A stretch of DNA of 64,000 nt from Polytrichum commune (lineage: Eukaryota; Streptophyta; Polytrichopsida; Polytrichales; Polytrichaceae), in NCBI GenBank assembly GCA_950295325.1, contig OX485804.1:35092001-35156000 (forward strand). The letters are read 5' to 3'. The notes beneath the pieces are model-generated. The model did not search any database. It was not told the origin of the DNA and saw only the letters and a list, made by a program, of their open reading frames with translations. Below, piece after piece: positions 46,874-58,557 of the stretch (its first letter is position 1; the number at the start of each line of letters is the position of its first letter). The translations under genes and the position numbers were made by a program.

Positions 46874-48164
46874 AAGATTGCATCCAAATAGTATAAGGAA
46901 AAACCAATTCAAAAAAATAAAAATAAATCATCTATTCAACTTTGAAGAAAACACTTTGACATATCATCCTAGTATGTATAGAAAGGAAAAAGTCTTTGAT
47001 GAGAAACTTGATACGATTGGTTGAATTTATATATGCTATATTATATGGGGGAAAAGTACCAGCATAATATGACCTTGAAGTGATGAAAATCACCAAAAAT
47101 TGAAATCTTTCTTGTGGCGTGAGCACTTTATACAATCCAAAGAATATCAACCACTCACGAAATTGTATATGATCAATTTTTTGGAGCCGATGATGACTTC
47201 AATAGTTAAGCTTATAAAGAAACAACTTGCTAGAAAATACTAGTTTTCTATTTTAACAAGTTGCATAAATAAAATGAAATAAAAAGTAACGTCCGTATCC
47301 AGGTATTGGCATGAATGTGAGCTCGTTAGCTGAATGTTGATCATGGTTAACCACAATGCGACATAGGGTGTTATGCCTCCTTTGGGAGGCGGGCTCTGGT
47401 AGTAGAGTAGTTGTCCCAAGTTCATTTGGGGGGGGGGGGGGACGGGTGCTTGTGTGTTGTCAAGTTTTCTTTTGTTTAAGACTAGATTTGTGAGATATTT
47501 GATGGTGTTTTCGTGCATGTTTTTCCATGAGGGTTTTAATATTTGATTTTGGGATGTTTAGGCTGGTGATTCTTTTTTAATGGAGTGTTCGTGTATGGAT
47601 CCTCTTACCCTAGCTGTGATGGTAATGAGGGGTTTGGTTTTCCATTGAACAAGATGCAAGTAATTGCAATTGAGTCCATTTTGACACCGTTGGGTCGCAC
47701 TGGGAGAAAACTTATCTGTTCCAACCATTCGTTGCAACATGTCCAATGCAAACTCATGGCAGGAAAATGCACAAAATAATCATTTCAGTTGCCAACCAAA
47801 GGCTTTTGATTTTCGAACTCTCCCAAATCTGAAACCAAGAACCGTTGGTTGACAACTAAATCTACTTTGTTTATGCATTGTCTCTCCATGAGTTGCAGTG
47901 AACAAATTACATGAATGGGTGGTTGGAATAGACAAGTTTTCTGCCAGCGTCATTAAGGATTTATAGAATGAAGTAGATCGTACCCATTCAAGATTATATC
48001 ATTCAAAGCCTATTCAGAGTTGGCAGTTGTATCAAATCATATATCAACCACATTCACCATACTTATATTATCAGCAGGACCAACTTTGTTGTCCTGGCTA
48101 ATGATCTTCTGTACATGTAAATCAGAATGGTACAGTATGACATTAAATCTAACACTTCCCGCCT
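46874..48164. other. Intergenic, no gene seen
   Basis: It contains G14 at 47428-47441. Short frames only; no motif. Confidence 0.4.
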
Positions 48165-48550
48165 ATGTCCGGGGAGAACCGGTTGAGTTTGAGAAATAAC
48201 TGGTTGAAGTTCGAGACTTAGGGAGAATTACTGATCATTTTAGAGGAATCTATAGAAGAATATACCTCAAATGAATTAAAGCAAAACCGGAAGATGATGT
48301 CAACATGTAACCGGTTGGATTTAGAATCACTAAGATCTTGACCGACTATATATGCCCACAAACTTTATGGGCATTGCTTCCCGCAAACCAGTGTCCGGGG
48401 AGATTTTTTAGCATAATTGGTCAAAATTCTCGTGCTTCCAAGTCCAACCGGTCACATGCCATGATTTTTCAAGGTTTTTTTTATGTTATTAATTTGATGT
48501 ATATTCCTTATATTCCTTTAGAATGATCGGTAACTTTCTTGATCGGTAAA
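48165..48550. mobile_element. Two R-family hAT-type MITEs in opposite orientation
   Basis: The first (about 48165-48380, plus) starts TATGTCCGGGGAGAACCGGT and keeps GAGGAATCTATAGAAGAATA and CCGGTTGGATTTAGAATCAC. The second (from about 48390, minus) starts CAGTGTCCGGGGAGATTTTT and continues ATTGGTCAAAATTCTCGTG before decaying near 48550. They face each other head to tail with a remnant junction between. Confidence 0.6.
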
Positions 48551-50101
48551 ATGTGTATGTAGCTGGGAGTACGGGGCTAACACATAGTGTGACTTACGAA
48601 AACCATGTGCAGCCAAGGTATAATTGTTTGGGGGGTATTATCTTGCTCATAAGCAATCAATTGACTCATCCAATCATGTATTTTTTTTTTTAATTATGCA
48701 TATTTTGCAGTACTTTTCAATTACTTTGAAAGGTTGGGGTTAGTCATTTTCATGTACCATATGTTTATTATAAATTAACAGTGGGATGGTCCAAAGAGTG
48801 GCCAATTCTAGTTGGTTGTCCAACCAAGGCCAAACTTTGGCTCATTTCAAAAACCATCTCAAAAGGTAGAGCCAACAAGTCATTGCAATGTGGTTTTAGC
48901 CTCAAATTCTCATCCACTGTGGGCGGGACGAGGGAATGTATACACTATAAGCATTTTGCAATTTTTTTGTATCATGGTATCTTAGAAATGATTTAAATTT
49001 GATTTCATGGAATCCATACCACCCTACATAATTTGAATTCAAAGTCACATATTGTGTGGGGCTTATTTTGAAACCACTTCAATTTTCTTGATACCATCTT
49101 TAAAAAAAGATCCTATCTTTGACGGCACATAGTTTCTAATTTTCAAGGAGTATCAGCGCCATAGTTGGAAGCATGTTTGCTATGTGGTCAAAAGGAAAAT
49201 CAAAATAGTATAGTAACAACAACTTCACTTTGCAAAGGATCACTTTGGAGGGTACCTTGAGCACTAACCCCAAAAGTACTATTTGACCTCAAACCGATGC
49301 TAACAATAGTGACTATGTTGAGTTGCTCAAAGTGATGACCTTAAGGTTATTCTCATTGTACCCTTATACCACACATTTTTTCTTGAATGTCAAAGTATTT
49401 CATGACAAGTGGTTTGGTGTGTTGCACAACAATCACAATGGTGATGTCACATTACAAATAATTAAAATTCTTCACATCAATTGCTTTCATATACACCCTA
49501 TTTCAAACCACCAAATGTCTCATGTGGTACATCATTCTTCTTTTGTGATATTCTAGAGCCTTCAAAATTGTTCACATGAACCAATAATATCCATTCATGT
49601 ATCTCGGGGGGGGGGGGGGGGGGGGCAGTGTGTTAAAAAGTTAAGGATATAGGTGCGAACAACCACTATTTTATAGGGGGGTATTACTTTCAATTTTTTT
49701 TTTTTTTTTTTCACATGCTATCATTATGTAAATTTCTACTTTGGGTTAATAGAAAAAATGGCTTGCATTACTTATAATTTCAAATTACCTATTATTCCAT
49801 ACCCTATAGTACTTTAAAGATGTCCAGTGCCATTTTTGATACCCTATATTACTCTTAAGCCCAATTATAAATTTTTGCTCCCATGTTTTTAAAATACCCT
49901 ATCATTTGTTCGCACGTATATTGCTACTCCAACCAATGACTACCCCCCCCCGAGTCATGTATAGAAAATGGATGCCTCCATCCAGGGTTGTGCAAATGAA
50001 CGTGATGCTACCACTGGTTGTCACGTCACCAATGACTTCATGCTATCTCGTCACATCACATCGGGACATGATGCCCCTTGATGTGGTATTTTTCTTATTA
50101 C
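48551..50101. other. Intergenic, no gene seen
   Basis: It holds G20 at 49606-49625 and C9 at 49943-49951. The reading frames are short. Nothing else recognised. Confidence 0.4.
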
Positions 50102-50555
50102 AACAATATTTTCGTAGGTTTTTATTTTTATTTTTCCTAATCTTAAATGAATTTTTGGGTTGACTATTATTGGGAGTGGAGTCAGTGGACATCTAAAAAC
50201 CATTTTAAAAAATCCCAAAATTTTTTAANNNNNNNNNNNNNNNNNNNNNNNNNNNNNNNNNNNNNNNNNNNNNNNNNNNNNNNNNNNNNNNNNNNNNNNN
50301 NNNNNNNNNNNNNNNNNNNNNNNNNNNNNNNNNNNNNNNNNNNNNNNNNNNNNNNNNNNNNNNNNNNNNNNNNNNNNNNNNNNNNNNNNNNNNNNNNNNN
50401 NNNNNNNNNNNNNNNNNNNNNNNNNNNNAACAATATTTTCGTAGGTTTTTATTTTTATTTTTCCTAATCTTAAATGAATTTTTGGGTTGACTATTATTGG
50501 GAGTGGAGTCAGTGGACATCTAAAAACCATTTTAAAAAATCCCAAAATTTTTTAA
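50102..50555. repeat. Exact 127-bp duplication flanking the assembly gap
   Basis: 50102-50228 and 50429-50555 are identical base for base (both start AACAATATTTTCGTAGG and end CCCAAAATTTTTTAA). Because the copies abut the N run on both sides, this is best read as one sequence assembled twice, not a biological repeat. Confidence 0.85.
50229..50428. other. Assembly gap, 200 N
   Basis: Exactly 200 unknown bases, a placeholder-like size. Open frames reported through it are artefacts. Confidence 0.99.
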
Positions 50556-53500
50556 ACAAATTTCAAACCATTAAAATCTTGCTAGATGAAAGATCTAATG
50601 GTCCATTTAAAAACATTGGATTTTGTTTTGAATTTTTTCGGTTTATCTTAGAAGTTGATTAAATAGTTGATCTAGAGTAGTCAACCATCTAGTCGACTAC
50701 TTTAAAAAAAATCTAAAAAATGTAGATTATTAGATCTTGTAGCCAACAAGACCTAATGATTCATATATTTAAAAAAATGTGAGTGTTTTTTTCTTTTGCA
50801 ATTGACCACCATGTTGACTGCAAAGTAGTAGTCAACTAGGCCATGGACTAGGGGGTTGACTGCTTTAGTTTACCTTTGGATAAATTGTTGAACTTACCCC
50901 CCCCCCCCCGTGACATCTTTGGGTTTCGGCATCATTCTGCTATCATAGGACGTGGGGTGATATAATGGACACTATCATGAAATACTTGGCTCTAGCCAAC
51001 AGAAAAATGGAACCTACTATAAAATGATATTCCAAACTGGGAGTTCAAGGAGGTTTTAGCCTTAACCATTCATGCATGTCTCTTGCCCACGGCTAGACAC
51101 CCACCTCTTTCAACTGAGACCCCACAACTAATACTGAGGTAATGGGGTCCTACTAAAAACATGATCTCTATATATGAGAAGTTCATAGTGAAAGACAATG
51201 TATATGTACTAACGGCATGTTAGAAAATAGAATCATGTATTTATACATAGTTTTTCAATTTAATGTGATAAATGCCTCCACTACATATATAAATGATATA
51301 TTATGAATTAAACAAGACTTTATTACATATAAAATCCACTTTCGCTTTTCAATGAGAAGGCCATTGAACATTTTGTCATCCATAGCATGTGGCTCAATAA
51401 TTGCATTAACAAAACAAAGACCAAAGCACAATAACTCAACCACAATTTGGAGAGCAAACCTTAAGGAAACTCATGAGCACTCCAAGAACCCCCAATTTGT
51501 GAAAACTTAGAACCCCAAATGCAAACCCTAACAAGAATGGACATGGCAGCCATTGAGGACTATTACCATGTGACAACAATGAATGGAAATGTAAGTTGAA
51601 TGAAACTAACACATCCAATATCAATTTTTTGGATAGACCTTAGGACCTCTTTTTGTGTATCTACCTATACTCCAAAATTCTTAACAACCTTTTAAAATTT
51701 ATAGAACACACAAAAATAATACATAACATTATTAAGCAGTCTGAATCTACACTGGCTACAAGATCCCATGGTTATATTCTCGGGCCCACATGAATGAACG
51801 CACATTGCTTAATAATGTTATGTACCTCTTACTTATGTATACTATGTACGCTCATGTCTCAAATAACACCATTTCTTACACTCACGGTAGTTCATATGTG
51901 GTATGATGAATCCCACCCCCGGGGCTATTAATGGATGATACATTCAAGATCTGTTTGTTTAAATGAAAATGTCAATTATCGAAGACTTGTCTGGAGATTG
52001 TTCTTCAACTATGACCATTTTTGCATTAAATAATCAAGATCTAACTTTGATGATAATGAACCATATTTTAATGGTTTCTTGAGGCTCAAAAGTTGGGTCT
52101 TTGCCTCCATATTGGGACTTGCTAACATGAGTCGGACTTGGGACTTGGGACCCCAAGTGAACCGGCCCTTAGATCCATATCTACCCACACATTACTAAAG
52201 TGTAAGTCTCCATTTCCTGTCCATTAAATTAAGAGATCAAATCAGGCATGCTTATGATACACAAGAAGAAGAAACGCTGACCATGTGATCAGCGTGATTG
52301 GAATGCCCGTTCGACCCACCCTTGGCATTAAACCCTCAGGGCATAATACCAGTGGTGTAGGACTACTAACCCCTCTCGGGGTGGGCACTATAGTGACACA
52401 CTATACTAGTTTATGGTACACACAAATACATAGATTGTAGTATAAGCCTGACATAGAGCCCACACTATTTCATGATTGAACTATGAGCTCTATGTAGACG
52501 TTTTCTAAGTTATGCATGAGCTGCTAGACTAGGCTATTTGAGACAATAAAAAGTGACATTTTGGTGTTGATAATTTCATCTATGGGGATTTCTTAGAAAA
52601 TTTATCCATCTTCAAATAATTACACACTTTCACTCAGGTTCTGTAATTGCAAGAATAAATCCAAATTTAAATGCATATGCATCCATGTACATGGATGAAT
52701 CAAGTGTGATATTTAGACCAAAATCTACAATAATGGGCTACCACAGTGAAAACATAATTCTTGCATTTCGATACTGTGCTAATAAATATTCAAAATAGGG
52801 TAGGGTGCCGATAAAATTAGCATGGTGTAACCTAATTCCACATATCAATGTAAGGTATTGAGGCCTTAACCTCTAAATGCTCAAGCCTTCACATTCCATT
52901 TTCAGACATTTCCAACACTAGTGCTAAACGATTATGTTATGTAGCAAAATAGAGTCTGTTTTACTTGAAATCCAATTGTGTGGGTGTGAACCAAACTACA
53001 TTTTATTCTTGCTTGTGAAATGTGAAGTTAATTGGACAAAATTTTTTAGGTCAGTTTGAGATATAAACAGGGCCTTCATCTTGAGAGTAGCTAGAGAAAA
53101 CTCTAATTTATTTCATTTCATGACCATTTCGGTCATGCCACAAATTTTGGAAAGTTGGCACCTTTTCCACAAACAAGCCACTCCCAGAAATTTGGGTTTT
53201 TTTAGCAGATTTAGATGAAGTCCGTCACCCACAAAGTTGGAGAGGCCACATGAGGCCATTTTGGGAGAATTCCCTTTTTTTCATGAAGCAAGCAACATGT
53301 AAACTGATTATTTTCCAAATTCATCCGGTTGAGTGGTGCACAACCTTGTGTAGAAAAGATTGGACTATGTGCTTTGTATATGATAACCATCCTAAATGAA
53401 AGAGGGTCTCTATTCCAAATTATATTGAAGGGAGGGTCTACATGACCACTTAATGAGCACAAGATTCCTCACTTTTATAATGAACAAGATATTTAGATGA

Positions 53501-53704
53501 GCTCAAAAAATGGTGAGAAAAGCAACTATGGCCTCGATTTGGATTTGCTAAATGACTCATTTAAGCAAATCCGCACATAAGGAACAATTGCTAGAATACC
53601 ATCATAATCGACTTTGCAGATTCTATTGAAGAATCTTAGGATAAAATCTTATCATAAGATCCCATGATAAAATTCAAGATCTTATAAATATGAACTTGAA
53701 CTTA
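50556..53704. other. Intergenic with repeats, no gene supported
   Basis: C13 lies at 50897-50909. About 52005-52168 is one half of an H3-family Harbinger-type MITE (right end CCCCAAGTGAACCGGCCC, then TTA). About 53320-53570 is a diverged family A copy with AACAAGATATTTAGATGAGC. TTGAC cores recur at 50680-50860 but no gene adjoins them. Confidence 0.45.
52005..52168. mobile_element. Half of an H3-family Harbinger-type MITE
   Basis: It corresponds to the inverse of the left half of the element at 62214-62605: GGTTTCTTGAGGCTCAAAAG, TTGGGACTTGCTAACATGAG, GGACTTGGGACCCC then GTGAACCGGCCC, followed by TTA. The opposite end is not found. Confidence 0.5.
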
Positions 53705-54663
53705 GGGCCGGTTTACACTACAGTGGAGAAGGCCTCCGGTCGGTCAAGAATGCTTGGCCAAGACATGGTTATATGAGGCAAATGGTGGATGTGCCGGAGA
53801 AGAATTAAAGGCAATAAAATATTTCTTAAGGAGTCTTGACCGGTTGAAGTCTAAACACCTAGAGGAGAAGTCCACCGGAGAAGTCCACCGGTGAAGAGAA
53901 GTTCACCTAATGATGAGGATTTTTTGTGATAAAAAACCATAATTCTCTACATTCACATTGTATCAAAAGATTTCAACAAGAATTGTGTTCATAAGAATTG
54001 TGCAATATAATGTTCAATTTTATTCAAAAGATAATGAAAATTGCCAAATTGCCAATTGTCAAGTTTGGCCCATGTAGGAAATAAATGTCTCCTTGGGTGT
54101 TTAAGAATGAAGAGGGGAAAACCCATACACATTGGACAAAGCACTACTCTTTGGTATTATTTAAGACATGCTCTCCTCTTAATCATCCTCATCAATTTCT
54201 CTCTTCTTATCTTTGATCTTCAATCATGGATAATCGAAGAAGAGAGATTTTTTGCTCTCTTATGATCTTTCTGGTTTTGAAGTATTTTATCGTTTCAACT
54301 ATGGCGATACAAAAAACCATCATGTATCACCATAATGCTTCAATTATGATGATGGCATATTTTTTGTTTGGGAGCAAGGAGAGGGTGGTGTGGAAATTTG
54401 ATCGGCCGTTCCACAATTTCTACATCATTCTCTTCCTCTATCTCTCTTCCTCCTTCAAACTCTTCCCTCAAATTCCTTGCAAGTCGAGAAGGGTGTTGAA
54501 CATAAGCCCTAAAAGCACTTCTTGGAAATTGCCTTGAGGGCTCAAAATAATTCTCACTACCAATGAGGTCATCCTCATCTTGGCTACTACCAAACTCAAA
54601 TTGTGAGTAACCAGCCATTGCGAAAAAAAATTGCACAAAAAAAATCGCTAAGGAGCTACTACA

Positions 54664-54702
<39 letters not shown>

Positions 54703-55032
54703 CTTGCCAACACCTTAGGTTTTGAAAAAAACCAGATCTGAAATCTACGGTCCATATCTGTTTTTGAAAATTAAGTTTTGATTGAGTTGGGCTTCTCCGG
54801 CCTCTTGAGGCCGGACAAGAAACTCCTCCTCCGGAGAAGCCCAACTCCAAAAAGTGCCGCCATGTAGGCGGCCATGTCATTTTATCATCCATGAGAAAAG
54901 TTCACCACCATTGTTTTCTTCACCTAGTGTAAACACCCACCGGTCAAGAGTTGCATTTTCGACCAATCACGATTGAGAAACGCCCTTTTTTTCATGACCG
55001 GTGGACTTCTCCACCGTAGTGTAAACCGGCCC
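53705..55032. mobile_element. PIF/Harbinger-type element, H2 family, 1.33 kb, TTA duplication
   Basis: It begins GGGCCGGTTTACACTACAGT and ends GTAGTGTAAACCGGCCC, with TTA at 53702-53704 and 55033-55035. Near the ends are reiterated short motifs (AGAAGTCCACCGG repeated at the left, ACCGGTGGACTTCTCCACC at right). A (GA)n tract lies at about 54667-54700. It contains one acidic reading frame on the minus strand but no recognisable transposase, so it is probably non-autonomous. The 399-bp element at 2759-3157 is a relative. Confidence 0.8.
54340..54636 (-). CDS. Acidic small ORF within the H2 element, unknown
   Basis: A 98-codon frame with an internal Met giving MAGYSQFEFGSSQDEDDLIG, then ENYFEPSRQFPRSAFRA and EEFEGGREIEEENDVEIVE. 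The bias to Glu/Asp looks coding rather than random. Harbinger elements normally carry a transposase and a Myb-like protein; this resembles neither clearly and may be the first exon of a lost element gene. It is followed by stops, so it is a fragment. Confidence 0.35.
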   Translation of the reverse strand: MQFFFAMAGYSQFEFGSSQDEDDLIGSENYFEPSRQFPRSAFRAYVQHPSRLARNLREEFEGGREIEEENDVEIVERPIKFPHHPLLAPKQKICHHHN

Positions 55033-55249
55033 TTAGTCCAGTTTCACTTAACTATCAACCCCTAACCATCTCGTCCTAATCCTGCGTTTCCTATCCTAGA
55101 AGAAGTGGGCTAGTTGGGAGAAAGTAACCATTTAAGACCCATCTACCGTATGCCCAAAAATCTATGACCCGGGCACTAGAAACAAACGAAATTCACATCA
55201 CATTTAGCGGTTGGCTTCCATGGAATCATGAGATGAGGTGGCTTCCACA

Positions 55250-55494
55250 CTATGATCGGGGAGAACCGGCACTTAGTTACAATAAATGAACCGGTCAAGT
55301 TTGAGAAATAACCGGTTGAAGTTCATCAAAACTGCAAGAGAATTACCGATCATGTTAGAGGAATCTATAAAAAGAATATACCCAAATTTAATAGAAGGAA
55401 AACCGGAGGATGTCAACACGGAACCGGGTGGACTTGCAAACCCTAGGATCTCAACCCTATTAATTAGTATGCCCAAAAATCTCCCCAATCACTG
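55250..55494 (+). mobile_element. hAT-type MITE (R family), complete, 245 bp
   Basis: The ends CTATGATCGGGGAGAACCGG and TCTCCCCAATCACTG are inverted repeats of the form YAGTGATCGGGGAGA. Flanks CTTCCACA (55242-55249) and CTTCCACG (55495-55502) match at seven of eight bases, the 8-bp duplication of hAT elements. Non-coding. Confidence 0.8.
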
Positions 55495-55603
55495 CTTCCA
55501 CGGCATCCTATTATTCATATTTCATGAGACTATTACTGTACAGATCCTAGTGTCGGATCTTCAGCAAGACCTTGAGAGGCATCCTCCGAGTCACTGATAC
55601 TAA

Positions 55604-56129
55604 GGGCCGCTTTACACCTAGAGGCCGGCCATTGAGGTCGATTGCATGAAATTTCAGTCCTTTTTGGGTTGGAGGCTGGCCTCAACTACACATTATAATA
55701 AGAGTATAATGGGGGCCAATTTTCCCATATGTAAAGGTCTTAGGGCCAAGAAGCTAGGCCAATTGAGTAAATCTAGCATACTCCAACAGATCTAGTATAA
55801 TCTAACATAGAGCCGTTCATATTTCCACATAATCCAATGGATATAGTTTGCTAAAAAAATCATGTTTCATTAAAGAAAGTTTGTTTTATTGAAATTTGAC
55901 ATTGGCCCCGAGGTCAAGAATTGGCCTTCCGTTTTGGGTGCACCCGATTCAATGAGCTCGGGCCATGTCAGACCATGCATTTTTTATTAAAGAATTCATA
56001 CCACCAAATCGGCCCGGCCTCTAGGTGTAAAGGGGTTGGGGCGGAGTTCAACCTTTTGGCCAATCACAAGTGAGGATTTCAAGCCTCTTACACGACGAAT
56101 TGGCCCAGCCTCTAGGTGTAAAGCAACCC
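55604..56129. mobile_element. PIF/Harbinger-type MITE, H4 family, 526 bp
   Basis: It begins GGGCCGCTTTACACCTAGAG and ends CCTCTAGGTGTAAAGCAACCC, with TAA (55601-55603) on the left and AAA on the right. A second internal pair (GGCCTCTAGGTGTAAAG) near 56010-56030 suggests an internal repeat of the right end. No coding capacity. Confidence 0.7.
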
Positions 56130-56174
56130 AAAGTATAAAGTAGCTCAAATTCACCACATAGAGACCACTCCGAT

Positions 56175-56414
56175 CAATGATAGGGGAGAACTGGCAATTG
56201 GTTACAATAGATGAACCGGTCGAGTTTGAAGAATAACCGGCTGAAGTTCATCAAGACTGCAGGAAAATTACCAATCATTTTAGAGGAATTTATAGAAGAA
56301 TATACCCCAATTTCATAAAGGAAAACCGGAGGATGTCAACATGTAACCGGTTGGACTTGCAAACCCTAGGATCTCAACCGATTATGAATGCCCCAAAAAC
56401 CTCCCCGATCACTA
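56175..56414 (+). mobile_element. hAT-type MITE (R family), complete, 240 bp
   Basis: The ends CAATGATAGGGGAGAACTGG and CCTCCCCGATCACTA are inverted repeats. The exact 8-bp sequence ACTCCGAT lies on both sides (56167-56174 and 56415-56422). It is the best-supported member for classifying the R family as hAT-type. Confidence 0.85.
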
Positions 56415-56422
56415 ACTCCGAT

Positions 56423-57987
56423 CTCGAATCCGTCAATAAGCATATATACCACTAAGTCGTAAATAGATAGTTTGACCCCACAAATTCAACCAACAATTTG
56501 ACTGCTAAGGCGGCCGTTGCTTGCTAGTTTCCTCACAATAGCTACTGCAGCTGACTTCGCCATAACTAAGCTCTTGCCTAGCTCCTTGCCCTCCCCCCCC
56601 CCCCCCCCATCCCGCATCATGACTTTGGGTTAGCCTCAAAGTTTGTTCTAAAAACACGGTCGTCTTCACACCATCGATGTTATCTATTGTCCCAAGCTTA
56701 GTTGGCAAAGGACATGGCATGGTTTAAAAGCGGAGGTTTTAGGTCTCAAGTACTGACCCTTCCCTCGGTACCTAGAGATGAGGCCAGAATGTAGGTCTTC
56801 TTAAAAGAGACGCCTCTGACCTTTGAGGTTGGTTGCTTTTAGTCGTAGCTAAGAGGGCACAGGAAGCTGCGTTAACAAAAACCGAGGGTAAGATAGATGA
56901 GTGGTAAGGCATTTGGGGATGGGACAAAAACTATCCAACATGTTATTGTTCGGTAGATAAAACAATGAACATGTGTGAAAGTGACACTAAATATGAGGTA
57001 ATTGCAACAGTGTAAATCTATAGCCCCACCCCGGAATGTTATTTGGTTGGTGATTGTTGCTGTGGCACTTGGTAAGTGACTAGTTTTTCGGAAAGACATT
57101 GGTTATTTGCTAAAGTTAGGTGGGAAGGGGGCATTACTTTGTCAAATCTTCGTGAATCCCATATACATAATTTGACTTTGAGGATGGTCGAGTATATCTA
57201 TATATCTTCCTCCCTAGTATCAACTAACCCCAACCTTGATCCTGCTCTTGATGATTTGATGGGCTCGGAGGATATGCTACCTCAAAATTCATTAGTACTA
57301 GTATTGTTGTTGTTTTTTTTTTTTTTTTTTTTTTTTTTGGGTTTTTTTTCCCCTAGATTCATGAGGTGAAATCGCACTAAAAAAATAAATTCAAAAAAAT
57401 ATGAAAAAAATCAACAAAACAATGTGGTTTGACGGGTTGGTGCCAACTCTGCATTCATTATGACGTATCAACTAATGTTGTCACCAACAAACCAACCATG
57501 ATAGCAGCTCCTTGCTTGTGTTCTAACCTCAAGTTTTAGAAAGGATTCATTTTATTTTATTTTATATTTTTAAATTCCATTTCTAATTTGAATAAAATAA
57601 AATAAAATAAAATGGCGTTTTCATTATTTACTGTGCAGCCAACATGCACATACTCATAAAAATAAAAATGAAGCACCTGATCAGTTTCCATAAGCAGCTA
57701 TTGAAATATATATAGTCCAACTATAAATCTATCTGGTAGCTGATTTGGGGAGATTATGATCATGGGGATGGATCTTAGATACCATGCTAACAATTGCTGA
57801 TGTTTTAACTTAATGTACACATATGTGTGTGTGTGATTTCTGGTTCCTGAATTGGTGCATTAAAACACTGACCGAGGTCCGACAGCATATTACGAGAGAA
57901 TTTTTAGTACTGACTTTAAGTGGTTGATCTGAGACATCACTAACCTGAAGACTGTGACTTGAAGTTTGACTCCTGATGATCCTGCTT
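56423..57987. other. Intergenic, no gene seen
   Basis: C16 lies at 56593-56608 and a long T tract at about 57309-57339. The frames at 56505-57369 are short and unpatterned. Confidence 0.4.
57548..57612. repeat. AT-rich inverted repeat (ATTTT)n/(AAAAT)n
   Basis: CATTTTATTTTATTTTATAT is followed after about 25 bp by the complementary ATAAAATAAAATAAAATAAA then ATGG. It would fold into a perfect stem of about 18-20 bp; simple-sequence origin is likely. Confidence 0.6.
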
Positions 57988-58196
57988 TAGTGTCCGGGGA
58001 GAGTTTTGAGCATCATCAGTCAAGATCCTAGCGATTCCAAGTCCCACCGTTTACGTGCTGTGATCTTTCGATATTTCTTTATTGATTTTGGGGTTCATTC
58101 CATAGATTCCTCTAAAACAAGTGGCAATTTTCCTGAAGGCTTGCAGTTCATCAGTCACTTCTCAAACCTCAACCGGTTCATCTGTAACTAGCAGTC
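57988..58196 (-). mobile_element. hAT-type MITE (R family), 3'-truncated
   Basis: It starts TAGTGTCCGGGGAGAGTTTT in reverse orientation and continues CAGTCAAGATCCTAGCGATT to GTAACTAGCAGTC, where similarity stops before the expected GTTCTCCCC end. Confidence 0.6.
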
Positions 58197-58243
58197 AAGC
58201 TCGACCTTGCAAGTTTGATGAGCCACGGTAAAGACTTTGAGCA

Positions 58244-58557
58244 CTTAATGTAGACGTGCCTAATGTGTTTCAAACACCTATATTTGAGTGGTATGTGGTT
58301 AGATGTGGCTCCAAGGATTGATATAAAAAAGACGTGTGTTTAAACGAGACTTGGACTGTGTGGTCAGAATATGAAAACCATTCTAAGTTCAACAGTCAAT
58401 ATAATTGCACAAGAATTTTCATTTTCGATAATGAATAAGATATTCATATACTCAATTATTATTATTTGCTATCCATCTCGTACTGTTCGTGTGTTTTATC
58501 ACCTAAGAGAAGTGGGCTAATCAGAAAAGTAACCATTTAAGACCCATCTACCTTACA
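58244..58557 (-). repeat. Family A repeat, near-complete copy
   Basis: It begins GTAGACGTGCCTAATGTG and ends CATTTAAGACCCATCTACC, short inverted ends of the form GGTAGACGTGYCTTAA. Landmarks between include GTATGTGGTTAGATGTGGCT and AACCATTCTAAGTTCAACAG. Superfamily undetermined. Confidence 0.55.

Noticed and set aside
50147-50545. Open frames of about 100 codons
   Set aside because: They are mostly unknown residues translated from the N gap.
50670-50870. Cluster of TTGAC W-box-like cores
   Set aside because: The motif is short, the region is AT-rich and repetitive, and no gene is within several kilobases.
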